Source: Conchiformibius sp. | GTDB taxonomy: Bacteria > Pseudomonadota > Gammaproteobacteria > Burkholderiales > Neisseriaceae | Length of the DNA stretch: 64,000 nt | Direction: 5' to 3' | Assembly: GCA_029984035.1 (NCBI GenBank) | Contig: JASBYJ010000002.1 | Span: 62,001-126,000, forward strand | In this document: positions 28,147-37,169 of the stretch, piece by piece | Layout of the letters: each line of letters starts with the position of its first letter | Position numbering within the stretch: the first letter of the stretch is position 1 | Position numbers and translations under genes: made by a program | The notes under the pieces: model-generated | The model's input: the letters and a program-made list of their open reading frames with translations, nothing else | Told to the model about the DNA's origin: nothing | Database searches by the model: none

Positions 28147-30582
28147 ATGATTTTCAAAAATAACTCTTCAAAAGATTCACAATATTCCCTAAATAAGCCG
28201 ACTCCGGAGCAGAGGGGCGGAAAACGCCGTCTGCAGCAGAAAAAAGAAACCGCTCATCGCGTGAGCCCGGGTAGCGGGAATGTGCGCGGGCAGTCGGAGA
28301 GTTCCGCCGTGCAACGCATATCGGGTAAGGAGAGTGCTTTAAAAACCGATGCGCTATGGCTGTTAATGTTCATTTTGTCGGTTTATGTACTGCTGTGTTT
28401 GGCAGGTTTCAGTATGAAGGACCCTTCTTGGTCGAGAGGTATTCCCAATCTGGGGCAAACCATCAATTTCGGCGGTTTGGTAGGGGCTTATTTATCGGAT
28501 GTGCTGTATTACCTGTTCGGTTTGTCGGCATTCTGGCTGCCCGTTTGGGGGGCTGTGTGGTTATTCCGTAATTTCCGCTTTTTGCGCGATGAGTCCGCCA
28601 AGCCTTATGTGATGCCTGTCGGGTTGATGGGTTTGACGATTGTGTTGTTGTGTACTTCGGCTTTGGAAAAATTGGCGCTGTATTCGTTATTGGAGAACCG
28701 TTTTCCTGCCGGCGCAGGCGGTTGGATAGGCGGGGCGGTATCGGGTGCTGCGTTGTATTTTCTGGGTAACGGCGTGGGTGTGTTGTTGCTCTTGGTTTTT
28801 TTCTTGTTGGGTTTGTCGTTGCTGTTGCAAATCTCGTTATTGGATTTGCTCGAAGGCTTGGGCTCTCTTTTGGAACGTTTGTTTGACCGATTGTTTGGCG
28901 ACCAAGATAAAATGATGCAGCCTGAATGGTTTGCCGATGCGAAAACGGCGGTTAAACGCAAAACGGCAGTCAAGGCGCAACATATTGTTGCGGAACCCGT
29001 TCACAAACCTTTATCCAGTAGCAGTAACCGTAAAAAAGGCAAAAAAAACGCGTGTGCATCACAAAACCATTCCGTTCAGGCAGCCGAACTGCAACAGCAG
29101 CAAACGGGCGGCTACCGTTTGCCTGCCGCTTCGCTTTTGCGCCTGCCTGAAGGAGATGTGGAACCTGTCAGTGCGCAGATATTGCAGGAAACGGCTGCTT
29201 TGATTGAATCGCGTCTTGCCGAATTCGGTATTCGCGTTCAAGTAGTGGGTGCGACAACAGGGCCTGTTCTGACCAGATATGAGATTGAGCCGGCAAAAGG
29301 CGTAAAAGGCAGCCAGATTGTCAATTTAAGCAAAGATTTGGCTCGCTCTTTGATGGTGCAGTCGGTACGCGTGGTCGAGACTATTGCAGGCAAAAATACG
29401 ATGGGTATCGAATTGCCTAACGATATCCGACAAGAAGTGTTGCTGCAGGAAATTATGGTTTCCGATGTGTTTGCGACTGCCGCTTCCAAGCTGACGGTGG
29501 CTTTGGGTAAAGACATTGCGGGTATTCCGGTGGTGGGCGATTTGGCGAAAATGCCGCATCTGCTGGTGGGGGGAATGACAGGCTCGGGTAAATCGGTAGG
29601 CGTGAATGCGATGATTTTATCTATTCTGTATAAAGCGGCGCCCGATGAAGTGCGCTTTATCATGATAGACCCGAAAATGTTGGAACTGTCGGTATATGAA
29701 GGCATTGCACACTTGCTTTGCCCCGTGGTTACCGATATGAGGGAAGCGGGTAATGCGCTCAATTGGTGCGTGGCGGAAATGGAAAAACGCTACCGTTTGC
29801 TGTCGCATATGGGCGTACGCAATTTGTCGGGCTACAATGAGAAAATTCAGGCAGCCAAGGCGGAAGGAAAAAATATTCCCAATCCGTTCAGTTTGAATCC
29901 CGATGAGCCGGAACCTTTGGAAAAATTGCCGCAGATTGTGGTGGTTATTGACGAATTGGCCGATTTGATGATGACCGAGAGAAAAACAGTGGAAACCCAA
30001 ATTGCACGCTTGGCGCAGAAAGCACGGGCGGCGGGCATCCATATGATTATCGCCACACAACGGCCGAGCGTGGACGTGATTACCGGTTTGATTAAGGCGA
30101 ATATCCCCACCCGTATTGCCTTTACCGTACAAAGCAAAATCGACAGCCGCACGATTCTTGACCAGATGGGAGCGGAAGATTTGCTTAAATATGGCGATTT
30201 GCTGTTTATGCCGCCGGGCGTGGCAGAACCTGTGCGCTTGCAGGGAGCGTTTGTCAGCGATGAAGAGGTGCATAATGTAGTGGCCTTCGTGAAAGAGCAG
30301 GCCGCTCCCAATTATGTAGAAGGCATTTTAACCGGTGAAGCGGCTCAGGAAACCAATAAATTTATCCATCCGGCGGCGGCCGGGCAAAATGCAGACGAAT
30401 TGTTCGACCAAGCCGTACAATTTGTGGTGTCCAGCCGTAAAACCTCTATTTCGGCTTTGCAGCGCCATCTGCGTATCGGTTACAACCGTGCCGCCAATCT
30501 GATGCAGGCATTGGAAGAAGGCGGTATCGTGTCGCCGCCGGATTCCAGTGGCGTGCGTAAGATTTTTGCAGTAGAGCCTTAA
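28147..30582 (+). CDS. ftsK: DNA translocase FtsK
   Basis: Septal DNA pump for chromosome segregation and dimer resolution. 811 residues. About four membrane helices occupy residues 70-240, followed by a short, Gln/Lys-rich linker. The RecA-like motor has Walker A GGMTGSGKSVGVNAM and Walker B VVVIDELADLMM, plus ATQRPSVDVITGLIKANIPTRIAF. The C-terminal gamma winged helix (SISALQRHLRIGYNRAANLMQALEEGGI) reads polar KOPS sites. The linker is short compared with E. coli FtsK but normal for Neisseriaceae. Confidence 0.97.
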   Translation: MIFKNNSSKDSQYSLNKPTPEQRGGKRRLQQKKETAHRVSPGSGNVRGQSESSAVQRISGKESALKTDALWLLMFILSVYVLLCLAGFSMKDPSWSRGIPNLGQTINFGGLVGAYLSDVLYYLFGLSAFWLPVWGAVWLFRNFRFLRDESAKPYVMPVGLMGLTIVLLCTSALEKLALYSLLENRFPAGAGGWIGGAVSGAALYFLGNGVGVLLLLVFFLLGLSLLLQISLLDLLEGLGSLLERLFDRLFGDQDKMMQPEWFADAKTAVKRKTAVKAQHIVAEPVHKPLSSSSNRKKGKKNACASQNHSVQAAELQQQQTGGYRLPAASLLRLPEGDVEPVSAQILQETAALIESRLAEFGIRVQVVGATTGPVLTRYEIEPAKGVKGSQIVNLSKDLARSLMVQSVRVVETIAGKNTMGIELPNDIRQEVLLQEIMVSDVFATAASKLTVALGKDIAGIPVVGDLAKMPHLLVGGMTGSGKSVGVNAMILSILYKAAPDEVRFIMIDPKMLELSVYEGIAHLLCPVVTDMREAGNALNWCVAEMEKRYRLLSHMGVRNLSGYNEKIQAAKAEGKNIPNPFSLNPDEPEPLEKLPQIVVVIDELADLMMTERKTVETQIARLAQKARAAGIHMIIATQRPSVDVITGLIKANIPTRIAFTVQSKIDSRTILDQMGAEDLLKYGDLLFMPPGVAEPVRLQGAFVSDEEVHNVVAFVKEQAAPNYVEGILTGEAAQETNKFIHPAAAGQNADELFDQAVQFVVSSRKTSISALQRHLRIGYNRAANLMQALEEGGIVSPPDSSGVRKIFAVEP

Positions 30583-30611
30583 AGTATAGTGTTGGTTTGT
30601 AGGAAATAATA

Positions 30612-30932
30612 ATGAATGCGTTTGCTCAGGCATTAAATGCCGCTTTGAATTATGCCGTTGTCAGCCGCCAAGTGTCTGATGAAGGCGAAGCGGTAGGTTT
30701 TCTGTATCGTGAGGAGCCTGCTTTTGAACACGACAGCGGCTGGCGTTTTTTCAGCGGTGCGGAAAGCGATGAATACGCCGATAATCCGGACCATTTCGTT
30801 ATGATGCCTTTGAATAAAGTTACCGAGCGTTATCCCGAACTTTTGCCGCTCATGCAGTACAGCGAAGGCGCGTGGGAATGGGACGATAGCGCGGAATGTT
30901 TTGTAGCGGCGGGCGATTGGCAGCCGCAATGA
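30612..30932 (+). CDS. DUF2185 (Imm33-type) protein
   Basis: 106 residues. The pattern VGFLYREEPAFEHDSGWRFFSGAESDEYADNPDH is the DUF2185 signature. This family is also catalogued among polymorphic-toxin immunity proteins (Imm33), but it is often found alone. No toxin gene is near: it lies between ftsK and ribH, 29 bases after the ftsK stop. Acidic and probably cytoplasmic. The role here is unknown. Confidence 0.82.
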   Translation: MNAFAQALNAALNYAVVSRQVSDEGEAVGFLYREEPAFEHDSGWRFFSGAESDEYADNPDHFVMMPLNKVTERYPELLPLMQYSEGAWEWDDSAECFVAAGDWQPQ

Positions 30933-31003
30933 TATTGTGCGGCTTGAAGGGCGCTTGTGTTTCAGGCTGCCTGAAAAGCAGGTTTGTTGCGAGAAAGATA
31001 ACG

Positions 31004-31465
31004 ATGAAAACTTTTACTCCTAACCGTAACGGTAAAAACTTAAAAATCGGCATTGTGCAAGCCCGTTTTACCAATGAAGTGGGCAGCGCCATGCTGAAGG
31101 TGGCATGCGGAAAATTATTGGAATTGGGCGTGGCCGATGAGGATATTACCGTTGCTACCGTTCCCGGTGCTTTGGAAATCGCTTTGGTTTTGCAGAACAT
31201 GGCGGCTTCCGAGCAATACGATGCTTTAATTGCTTTGGGTACGGTGATTCGCGGCGAAACCTATCATTTCGAGCTGGTGTCCAACGAAACGGGTGCCGCC
31301 ATTACCCGAGTGGGTTTGGATTTCAATATCCCGATTGCCAATGCGGTTCTGACTACGGAAAACGATGAACAGGCGCATGCGCGTATCCGTGAAAAAGCGC
31401 AGGATGCCGCAGTGGTTGCCGTTGAATTGGCGAATTTATTGACCGAATTGTCGGAAAACGATTAA
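31004..31465 (+). CDS. ribH: 6,7-dimethyl-8-ribityllumazine synthase
   Basis: Penultimate step of riboflavin synthesis, forming the lumazine from dihydroxybutanone phosphate and the pyrimidine intermediate. 153 residues from the ATG at 31004; the longer reading from 30896 overlaps the previous gene and runs through a DUS. Motifs: VQARFTNEV, VPGALEIALVLQ, ALGTVIRGETYHFELVSNE (with the catalytic His) and IANAVLTTENDEQA. nusB follows 16 bases later, a common ribH-nusB pair. Confidence 0.96.
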   Translation: MKTFTPNRNGKNLKIGIVQARFTNEVGSAMLKVACGKLLELGVADEDITVATVPGALEIALVLQNMAASEQYDALIALGTVIRGETYHFELVSNETGAAITRVGLDFNIPIANAVLTTENDEQAHARIREKAQDAAVVAVELANLLTELSEND

Positions 31466-31481
31466 AACAGGAAACGCGATT

Positions 31482-31913
31482 ATGAAAATGTCCCCCCGCC
31501 GCCGTTCGCGCGAGTTTGCCATGCAGGCTCTGTATCAGACTTTGATAAACCGCAAAGCCAGCGTGCCTGAAATTCTCAGCGGTATCCGTGCAAGCAGCGG
31601 TTTCCATCAAGCCGATGCCCAATTGTTTGAACAAATCTTTTTAGGCGCGCATGCCGAGCGTGTGGAATGTATGCAGCTTATCCGTCCGCAGCTTGACCGC
31701 GATGAAAATATGGTCAATCCTGTGGAAAAAAGCATTTTATTAATGGCGGTATATGAGTTGAAAGCGATGCCGCAAACGCCTTATCCCGTCGTTATCAACG
31801 AAGCGATTGAAATCACCAAAACGTTTGGCGGCTCCGACAGCCATAAGTTTGTCAACGGCATTTTGGATAAATTGGCCGCCAAGCTGCGTCCGAACGACCC
31901 GAAACGTGCCTGA
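31482..31913 (+). CDS. nusB: Transcription antitermination factor NusB
   Basis: Binds boxA RNA with S10/NusE to support antitermination of rRNA operons. 143 residues, all-helical. RRRSREFAMQALYQ at the start and the ILLMAVYELKAMPQTPYPVVINEAIEITKTFGGSDSHKFVNGILDKL block near the end are diagnostic. AGGA precedes the ATG. Co-transcribed with ribH. Confidence 0.96.
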   Translation: MKMSPRRRSREFAMQALYQTLINRKASVPEILSGIRASSGFHQADAQLFEQIFLGAHAERVECMQLIRPQLDRDENMVNPVEKSILLMAVYELKAMPQTPYPVVINEAIEITKTFGGSDSHKFVNGILDKLAAKLRPNDPKRA

Positions 31914-31959
31914 TATTTTTCAGGCAGCCTGAAAGCGTATTGATTTAAGGAGTTTGAAT

Positions 31960-32295
31960 ATGAAAGTGCCTTCTTTAAGCGTGCCATTGTTTCTGATTAT
32001 TTTCGGCTCGCTTTGGTTGTTAAAGACTTTGGCATGGCTGCCTGATTCTTCTACGATTATTGCCGCCATCTTGGTGGCCGCCGGTGTATTGGTTTTCATA
32101 TTGGACGGAATCAATAAGCAGTCGGTGATTTCCGCGCCTTTGCTGATGTATATCGGCGGCGTGATTTATGCGGTTGATGCTTATGGTTATGCTGCCAAAC
32201 CTTTGATTGCATTCGGTATGATTTTGCTTGGCTGCTTGATGCTGATTGCACGCAGCGATGCGGTTCCACCCAAACGTCCGAAGAGCGAAAGCTGA
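31960..32295 (+). CDS. Small multi-pass membrane protein, 111 aa
   Basis: From the ATG at 31960, which has TAAGGAG eight bases upstream. Four hydrophobic segments are visible: LFLIIFGSLWLLKTLAWL, IIAAILVAAGVLVFIL, APLLMYIGGVIYAV and PLIAFGMILLGCLMLIA. A positively charged C-terminus (RPKSES) follows. No family recognised; it may belong to the small DUF-type inner-membrane proteins. It lies between nusB and argC with DUS on both sides. Confidence 0.75.
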   Translation: MKVPSLSVPLFLIIFGSLWLLKTLAWLPDSSTIIAAILVAAGVLVFILDGINKQSVISAPLLMYIGGVIYAVDAYGYAAKPLIAFGMILLGCLMLIARSDAVPPKRPKSES

Positions 32296-32411
32296 TTTTC
32301 AGGCAGCCTGAAAGCATCACTGCATTTTTTCAGGCTGCCTGAAACGGATGGTCATCAAAGGGCTTTGAATTGTTCCGGCAGTCTGAGAGCGGCTTATTCG
32401 GAGTGTGTAGA

Positions 32412-33458
32412 ATGAATATGATTAAAGTGGCCGTTGTGGGTGCGACAGGTTATACGGGAGTAGAGCTGCTGCGCCTGTTGGCGCGTCATCCGAATGTGGA
32501 AGTGTGCGCCGTAACCAGCCGTAGTGAGGCAGGCGTTGGTATTGCCGATTATTTTCCGTCTTTGCGCGGCGCGTACGATTTGCAGTTTCAAGACCCTGCG
32601 GCGGCGGATTTAAGTCGGTGCGATGCCGTTTTTTTCGCTACTCCGCACGGCGTTGCGATGCGTGATGCGCCTGCATTATTGGCAAAAGGGGTGCGGGTGG
32701 TGGATTTGTCGGCAGACTTCCGCATACGCGATATTCCGACTTGGGAGCAGTGGTACGGTATGCCGTTTACTGCGCCTGATGCTTTGTCTGAAGCAGTGTA
32801 CGGTTTGAGCGAGCTGAACCGCGAAGCCATCAGAACGGCGCGGTTGGTGGCCAATCCGGGCTGTTATCCTACCTGCGTGAGCCTGCCTCTGTTGCCCTTG
32901 CTGCGTGCTGATGCGCTGCTGCCTGAAATGCCGATTGTGGCCGACTGTAAATCGGGTGTGTCGGGTGCGGGACGCAAAGCGGCGGTGGGTACGCTGTTTT
33001 GCGAAGCGGGCGATAATTTCAAAGCCTACGGCGTGTCGGGGCACCGCCACTTGCCTGAAATCCGTCAAACCATTGCTTCGCTGCAAAAAAATGTGGCGGA
33101 TAAATTGATTTTTGTGCCGCATCTCACTCCGATGATACGCGGTATGCATGCGACTACTTACGTTCATTTGCAAGACGGTGTTTCTCCGCAAAATTTATTG
33201 GAAGAATTTTATTCAGGCAGCCCTTTTGTGGATATTATGCCGCCCGGCAGTATGCCCGAGACGCGCAGTGTGCGCGGTGCGAATGTTTGCCGTATTGCCG
33301 TGCAAAAAGCGCCGTATGACGCAGGCAATGTGTGGATTTTGATGAGTGTTCAGGATAATTTGGTCAAAGGTGCGGCGGGGCAGGCGGTGCAAAATCTGAA
33401 TATTATGTTCTCCCTGCCTGAAACGGCCGGATTGGACGCCGTGCCGTTGCTGCCCTGA
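32412..33458 (+). CDS. argC: N-acetyl-gamma-glutamyl-phosphate reductase
   Basis: Third step of arginine synthesis, NADPH-dependent. 348 residues starting MNMIKVAVVGATGYTG (nucleotide-binding GxTGYxG). The catalytic Cys is in LVANPGCYPT and the active-site His region is YGVSGHRHLPEI. The GGAG before the ATG at 32412 decides the start; the upstream reading from 32370 is DUS-derived. The length and the NPGCYPT context indicate the long-chain-type ArgC of proteobacteria. Confidence 0.96.
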   Translation: MNMIKVAVVGATGYTGVELLRLLARHPNVEVCAVTSRSEAGVGIADYFPSLRGAYDLQFQDPAAADLSRCDAVFFATPHGVAMRDAPALLAKGVRVVDLSADFRIRDIPTWEQWYGMPFTAPDALSEAVYGLSELNREAIRTARLVANPGCYPTCVSLPLLPLLRADALLPEMPIVADCKSGVSGAGRKAAVGTLFCEAGDNFKAYGVSGHRHLPEIRQTIASLQKNVADKLIFVPHLTPMIRGMHATTYVHLQDGVSPQNLLEEFYSGSPFVDIMPPGSMPETRSVRGANVCRIAVQKAPYDAGNVWILMSVQDNLVKGAAGQAVQNLNIMFSLPETAGLDAVPLLP

Positions 33459-33512
33459 ACGGATACGGCGAAATGCGTATGCTGCCTGTTTCAGGCTGCC
33501 TGAAAGAGCGAG

Positions 33513-33911
33513 ATGGAAGAGAATTTGCTGAATGAGGTGAAATGGGATAAGGACGGTTTGTTGTGTGCCATTGTCCAAGATGTTTATACCAAAAGAGTTT
33601 TAATGGTGGCGTGGATGAATGAGGAGGCATTGCGTCAAACCGTTGCGACCGGTTATGCGCATTATTACAGCCGCTCGCGCCGCAAGCAGTGGATGAAAGG
33701 CGAAGAATCGGGACACAGGCAAAAAATATGCAGCCTGCATTTGGACTGTGACGGCGATGCCGTGTTGATGCAGATAGAGCAGGCGGGCGGTATTGCCTGC
33801 CATACCGGCAGGGAAAGCTGTTTTTACCGCGAATGGAACGGACAGGCATGGCAGGTGCGCGATGCCGTATTGAAAAGCGAGCAGGAAATCTACCGCAAGG
33901 ACGGGGTATGA
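33513..33911 (+). CDS. hisI: Phosphoribosyl-AMP cyclohydrolase
   Basis: Third step of histidine synthesis, opening the adenine ring of PR-AMP. 132 residues. Zinc- and metal-binding signatures are visible: WMNEEAL, HYYSRSRRKQWMKGEESGH, the DCDGDAVL metal site and the HTGRESCFYR cysteine. A DUS ends 3-4 bases before the ATG, so the ribosome binding site is squeezed (GAGCGAG). The next gene overlaps the hisI stop (GTATGA). hisE lies 0.9 kb downstream. Confidence 0.96.
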   Translation: MEENLLNEVKWDKDGLLCAIVQDVYTKRVLMVAWMNEEALRQTVATGYAHYYSRSRRKQWMKGEESGHRQKICSLHLDCDGDAVLMQIEQAGGIACHTGRESCFYREWNGQAWQVRDAVLKSEQEIYRKDGV

Positions 33912-34621
33912 ATACACGTTGGCAGCGTTTTAAGCTTCAGGCGGGCGTGTGGCTGGTTGAGTGCTTGTTGCGCTTGGTATTTTTAAGCTGCCGCAAAACT
34001 TATCCTGAACAGAAACTGCCCGAGCAGGGGTCGGTAGTGGTGTTTTGGCACGGGCGTTTGGCGTTTATGTGTTTTGTGTACAAACACTTGTGGGATAACA
34101 AACGCAAACGCGGCAAAGTAATAGTCAGCGACCATAAAGACGGTGAAATCATCACGCGCGTTATCCGCCGTTTCGGTATCGAAACGCTGCGCGGCAGCAG
34201 CTCGAAAGGCGGTGCCAAGGTATTGATTCATGCCTTAAAGGAAATCAAAAACGGCACCGATATTATCATTACGCCTGACGGGCCGCGCGGGCCGCGCCAC
34301 AGCGTTGCCGATGGTGCGGCGGTGATTGCCCAAAAGCAAGATTGCGCCGTTTATGTGCTGAACTATGAAGCAGACCGTTTTTGGGAATTGAGAAGTTGGG
34401 ATAAGATGATGATACCCAAACCTTTTTCCAAAATCACTTTCGGACTTTCTCCTGCGTTTAGTGTGGCGGGCATGGATTTGGAACAGGCCGGACAGGAAAT
34501 CCAAGCGCAAATGTGGCGGCAAAGCGTACGGGACGGCGGCAAAACCGTTGCCGAGCATCAAGCCGATTTCCATGAGAATCTGCAATGGTGGCGGCGTAAA
34601 CACGGCTGTGCGGACGAATAG
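33908..34621 (+). CDS. DUF374 lysophospholipid acyltransferase-family protein
   Basis: 237 residues from the ATG at 33908, which overlaps the hisI stop by four bases. An N-terminal hydrophobic helix (WLVECLLRLVFLSC) suggests membrane association. The acyltransferase-like blocks VVVFWHGRLAFMCF and IIITPDGPRGPRHSVADGA are the DUF374 pattern, in which WHGR replaces the usual HxxxxD context. It probably acts on a lipid A or phospholipid acyl acceptor on the cytoplasmic face. Placement between hisI and hisE looks like operon hitch-hiking and not a histidine role. Confidence 0.8.
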   Translation: MNTRWQRFKLQAGVWLVECLLRLVFLSCRKTYPEQKLPEQGSVVVFWHGRLAFMCFVYKHLWDNKRKRGKVIVSDHKDGEIITRVIRRFGIETLRGSSSKGGAKVLIHALKEIKNGTDIIITPDGPRGPRHSVADGAAVIAQKQDCAVYVLNYEADRFWELRSWDKMMIPKPFSKITFGLSPAFSVAGMDLEQAGQEIQAQMWRQSVRDGGKTVAEHQADFHENLQWWRRKHGCADE

Positions 34622-34674
34622 GCCTTACATTGGTTTGCAAGCGTGTACCGGCCAGAATGTCGGGTATTGAACTT

Positions 34675-34710
34675 TTCAGGCAGCCTGTTTGGATAGGCAG
34701 GCTGCCTGAA
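34675..34710 (+). terminator. Inverted DUS hairpin after the acyltransferase gene
   Basis: TTCAGGCAGCCTG and CAGGCTGCCTGAA form a 13-bp stem with a ten-base loop. No T run follows, so it may only attenuate or protect the transcript end. Confidence 0.5.
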
Positions 34711-34815
34711 TATATCTAATGAAATCCATATTAATTTAAAGCACAAAAGATGCTTATGCACAACCTGTGCTGCTGGTAGCAAACTTTTACGATTATTTCT
34801 ATTGTGGCGGATACT

Positions 34816-35136
34816 ATGGCGGACATACTGACCCAACTTCAGAATACCATCAATTGCCGTAAAAACAGCGGCACGGAGGAATCTTATGTAGCACAATTGC
34901 TGCATAAGGGGCAGGACAAGATATTGAAAAAAGTGATTGAAGAAGCCGGCGAGGTTTTGATGGCTTCCAAAGACGGCGATAAACAGCATGTGATATATGA
35001 AACGGCCGATTTATGGTTTCATAACATGGTGTTGTTGGCTCATCACAATATCGGCGTGGAAGAAGTATTGTCGGAATTGGCGCGCCGTCAGGGATTGTCG
35101 GGGCTGGCTGAAAAAGCGGCGCGTTCTCAGGATTGA
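34816..35136 (+). CDS. hisE: Phosphoribosyl-ATP pyrophosphatase
   Basis: Second step of histidine synthesis, hydrolysing PR-ATP to PR-AMP. 106 residues; an in-frame GTG at 34804 would add four. The MazG-like helical signatures KVIEEAGEVLMASKD (EExxE) and YETADLWFHNMVLLAHH (ExxD) supply the metal ligands. It ends 12 bases before a methyltransferase gene. hisI is encoded separately at 33513, as in Neisseria, and not as a HisIE fusion. Confidence 0.94.
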   Translation: MADILTQLQNTINCRKNSGTEESYVAQLLHKGQDKILKKVIEEAGEVLMASKDGDKQHVIYETADLWFHNMVLLAHHNIGVEEVLSELARRQGLSGLAEKAARSQD

Positions 35137-35148
35137 TGCGGTGTAGGT

Positions 35149-35754
35149 ATGTTGTTGCACAATATCTTGCCGTTTGCACATATGTTGTTGAAAAACTGTG
35201 TCGGCGAAGGCGGTTTGGTTGTGGACGCAACGGCAGGCAAGGGAAACGACACTTTGTTGTTGGCGCAATGCGTCGGTTCGGGCGGCAGAGTGTGGGCGTT
35301 TGACATTCAGGCAGCCGCACTGTCGGCAACCGACAAACGTTTGCAACAGGCAGGCGTGCGCGACAGGGTAACGCTGGTGCAGGCGAGTCATGCCGATATG
35401 GCGGATTATGTGCCTGAAGGCATCAGTGCCGCAGTGTTTAATTTCGGCTATCTGCCTGATGGCGATAAGAATATTACTACGTGTGCGGAGAGCAGTGTCC
35501 GCGCGGTTGCCTGTGCATTAAATTTGTTGAAAACGGGCGGGTTATTGGTGGCGGTTCTTTATCGGGGGCATCCGCAAGGGTGCGATGAGGCGGCTGCCGT
35601 TTTGGATTTTGCCTGCGGCTTGCCGCAACAGGGATTTCAGGTGTTGCGTTACGAATTTGCCAACCGTAAAAATCACCCCCCGTTTTTATTGGCAATAGAA
35701 AAGACGGCTCATGATACAATCAGGCTGCCTGAAAGCCTGACAGATAAAAGGTGA
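35149..35754 (+). CDS. YtqB/MnmM-like SAM-dependent methyltransferase
   Basis: 201 residues. It begins MLLHNILPFAHMLLKNCV, then motif I VVDATAGKGNDTLLLAQ, the DIQ acidic loop, FNFGYLPDGDK (motif IV-like, family NLGYLPGGDK) and LVAVLYRGHPQGCDEAAAV. This is the YtqB family, whose Gram-positive members (MnmM) complete mnm5s2U34 in tRNA. Whether the neisserial homologue has this job is inference. It sits between hisE and crcB, 12 and 3 bases from its neighbours, so probably one operon. Confidence 0.85.
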   Translation: MLLHNILPFAHMLLKNCVGEGGLVVDATAGKGNDTLLLAQCVGSGGRVWAFDIQAAALSATDKRLQQAGVRDRVTLVQASHADMADYVPEGISAAVFNFGYLPDGDKNITTCAESSVRAVACALNLLKTGGLLVAVLYRGHPQGCDEAAAVLDFACGLPQQGFQVLRYEFANRKNHPPFLLAIEKTAHDTIRLPESLTDKR

Positions 35755-35757
35755 GAT

Positions 35758-36126
35758 ATGTTGCAGCAATGGCTTTGCGTGTGTGGCGGGGCGGTATTGG
35801 GCGCAAGCGTACGTTGGCTGTTGGGCTTGGCATTTCATGCCTCGTCTCCCTCTTGGGCATGGGGCATACTGGCAGCGAACGGTTTGGGGTGTTTGTTGGC
35901 GGGCGGGGCATTGGCATTGAATATTTCTGCTGCCGGTAGGGCATTGTGGATATTAGGATTTTTAGGCTCGCTGACCACTTTTTCTGCTTTCTCGGTGCAA
36001 GTGCTGGATAACTGGCTTTCCGGGCGGTATCTCCACGCTCTTACATTGTTCTTCCTGCATAATTTTTGCGGATTGATGTGCGCTGCAGCGGGGTTTTACT
36101 GGGTCGGAAAATATTGGGTAAAGTGA
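35758..36126 (+). CDS. crcB: Fluoride exporter Fluc (CrcB)
   Basis: 122 residues, four membrane helices. Dual-topology fluoride channel of the inner membrane. The pore Asn lies in ILAANGLGCLLAG and the TM3 break with the central sodium site in GFLGSLTTFSAFSVQ. AGGTG lies just before the ATG. No fluoride riboswitch is evident; the gene follows three bases after the methyltransferase. A single copy implies a homodimer. Confidence 0.92.
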   Translation: MLQQWLCVCGGAVLGASVRWLLGLAFHASSPSWAWGILAANGLGCLLAGGALALNISAAGRALWILGFLGSLTTFSAFSVQVLDNWLSGRYLHALTLFFLHNFCGLMCAAAGFYWVGKYWVK

Positions 36127-36370
36127 GAATTTCGGGTATCGGATAGCGGCATGACGGGCTTGATGTTGCTCCCGAACGCATTTTCCTTTGAAATATAGAA
36201 ATCCGTTTCCCGGCAGTGATAGAGAATATCGTCAGGCATCAATATGCTGTGGAGCGGAATGTTGATTTACGGCAAGGTGCCGTAAGGTAAGTTGTTGTAC
36301 ATTTCCTGCCTGCCATTGTGGCAGTTTGCATAAATTGTGTTGTTTTTGTTTGTCGATTAAGGTGATAACG

Positions 36371-36775
36371 ATGATTGAATATTATCTTCCTATCAAACAC
36401 TTGCATTGGCTGTTTGTTGCCGTCAGTTTGATTTTGTTTAATGTCCGTTTCTTTTTGCATACCTATAAGCCCGATTTTAAAAATACTTTCTGGCTAAGAA
36501 TGGTTCAGCACAGTAATGACGCGCTTTTGTTGTTTGCCGGTATGACCATGATGGTGATTACCGCACAGATTCCTTTTGTCGCGGCATTGTGGTTGGGCTT
36601 TAAACTGTTGTTGGTGCTTGTATATATCGCTTGCGGCTTTTTGGCGATGTATTCCGAACCGCGCAGCAGAATGGCTTGGATATTTTACGCTACGGCCATG
36701 ATTTCGGCGGTGGTGATTATTTGGCTGGCACATTGCAAAATCGCTCCGGTTTGTGATTTTACCGTTTGGGTTTGA
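36371..36775 (+). CDS. SirB2-family membrane protein
   Basis: 134 residues from the ATG at 36371 (AAGGTG upstream). About four membrane helices: LHWLFVAVSLILFNVRFFL, ALLLFAGMTMMVITAQI, LWLGFKLLLVLVYIACGFLAMY and FYATAMISAVVIIWLAH. The KHLHW start and R-Hxx pattern are typical of the SirB2 (invasion gene expression up-regulator) family, whose biochemical role is unknown. The S4-domain gene begins four bases later. Confidence 0.85.
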   Translation: MIEYYLPIKHLHWLFVAVSLILFNVRFFLHTYKPDFKNTFWLRMVQHSNDALLLFAGMTMMVITAQIPFVAALWLGFKLLLVLVYIACGFLAMYSEPRSRMAWIFYATAMISAVVIIWLAHCKIAPVCDFTVWV

Positions 36776-36778
36776 TGA

Positions 36779-37021
36779 ATGATGCGTGCTACGGTTTATT
36801 TGGAAGGTCAGGAATATATTGCATTGTGCGATTTATTGAAACTTTCCGGTTTGGCGGAAAGCGGCGGTCAAGCCAAGAGCTGGATTGCGGCGGGCTTGGT
36901 GTGCCGTAACGGCGCAGTGGAATTGCGCAAAACGGCCAAAATCCGTAGCGGCGAAATCATAGAATTCGATGGTAATCTGTTGGAAGTGGCAGATGGATTT
37001 GATAACGGATACGCTGCCTGA
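36779..37021 (+). CDS. Small S4-domain RNA-binding protein (YbcJ-like)
   Basis: 80 residues, one S4-like fold: IALCDLLKLSGLAESGGQAKSWIAAGLVCRNGAVELRKTAKIRSGEIIEF. This matches the stand-alone S4 proteins of the YbcJ/YaaA type thought to bind structured RNA. The last two residues and stop (AA*) come from a DUS. The next gene's start lies 29 bases inside it, so the two are coupled. Confidence 0.87.
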   Translation: MMRATVYLEGQEYIALCDLLKLSGLAESGGQAKSWIAAGLVCRNGAVELRKTAKIRSGEIIEFDGNLLEVADGFDNGYAA

Positions 37022-37169
37022 AATGCCGCGTATGCCCGAAGAATGGGAATGCTGCGGCAGCTGGTGCGGCGATAGTTGCGTGTATGAAATCTACCGCCGC
37101 GAAAAGGAAGAATATATGGAACAAATGCGCATGATTGCGGAATTGAAAGGAGAAAAAGGTTCGCAATAA
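36993..37169 (+). CDS. Oxidoreductase-like domain small protein, 58 aa
   Basis: MDLITDTLPEMPRMPEEWECCGSWCGDSCVYEIYRREKEEY has the CCGxxCxxxCV cysteine pattern and following tyrosines of the oxidoreductase-like Pfam family. The cysteines suggest a metal or redox site. Start at 36993 inside the S4 gene; a DUS lies in frame near residue 10. Function is unknown for the family. Confidence 0.75.
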   Translation: MDLITDTLPEMPRMPEEWECCGSWCGDSCVYEIYRREKEEYMEQMRMIAELKGEKGSQ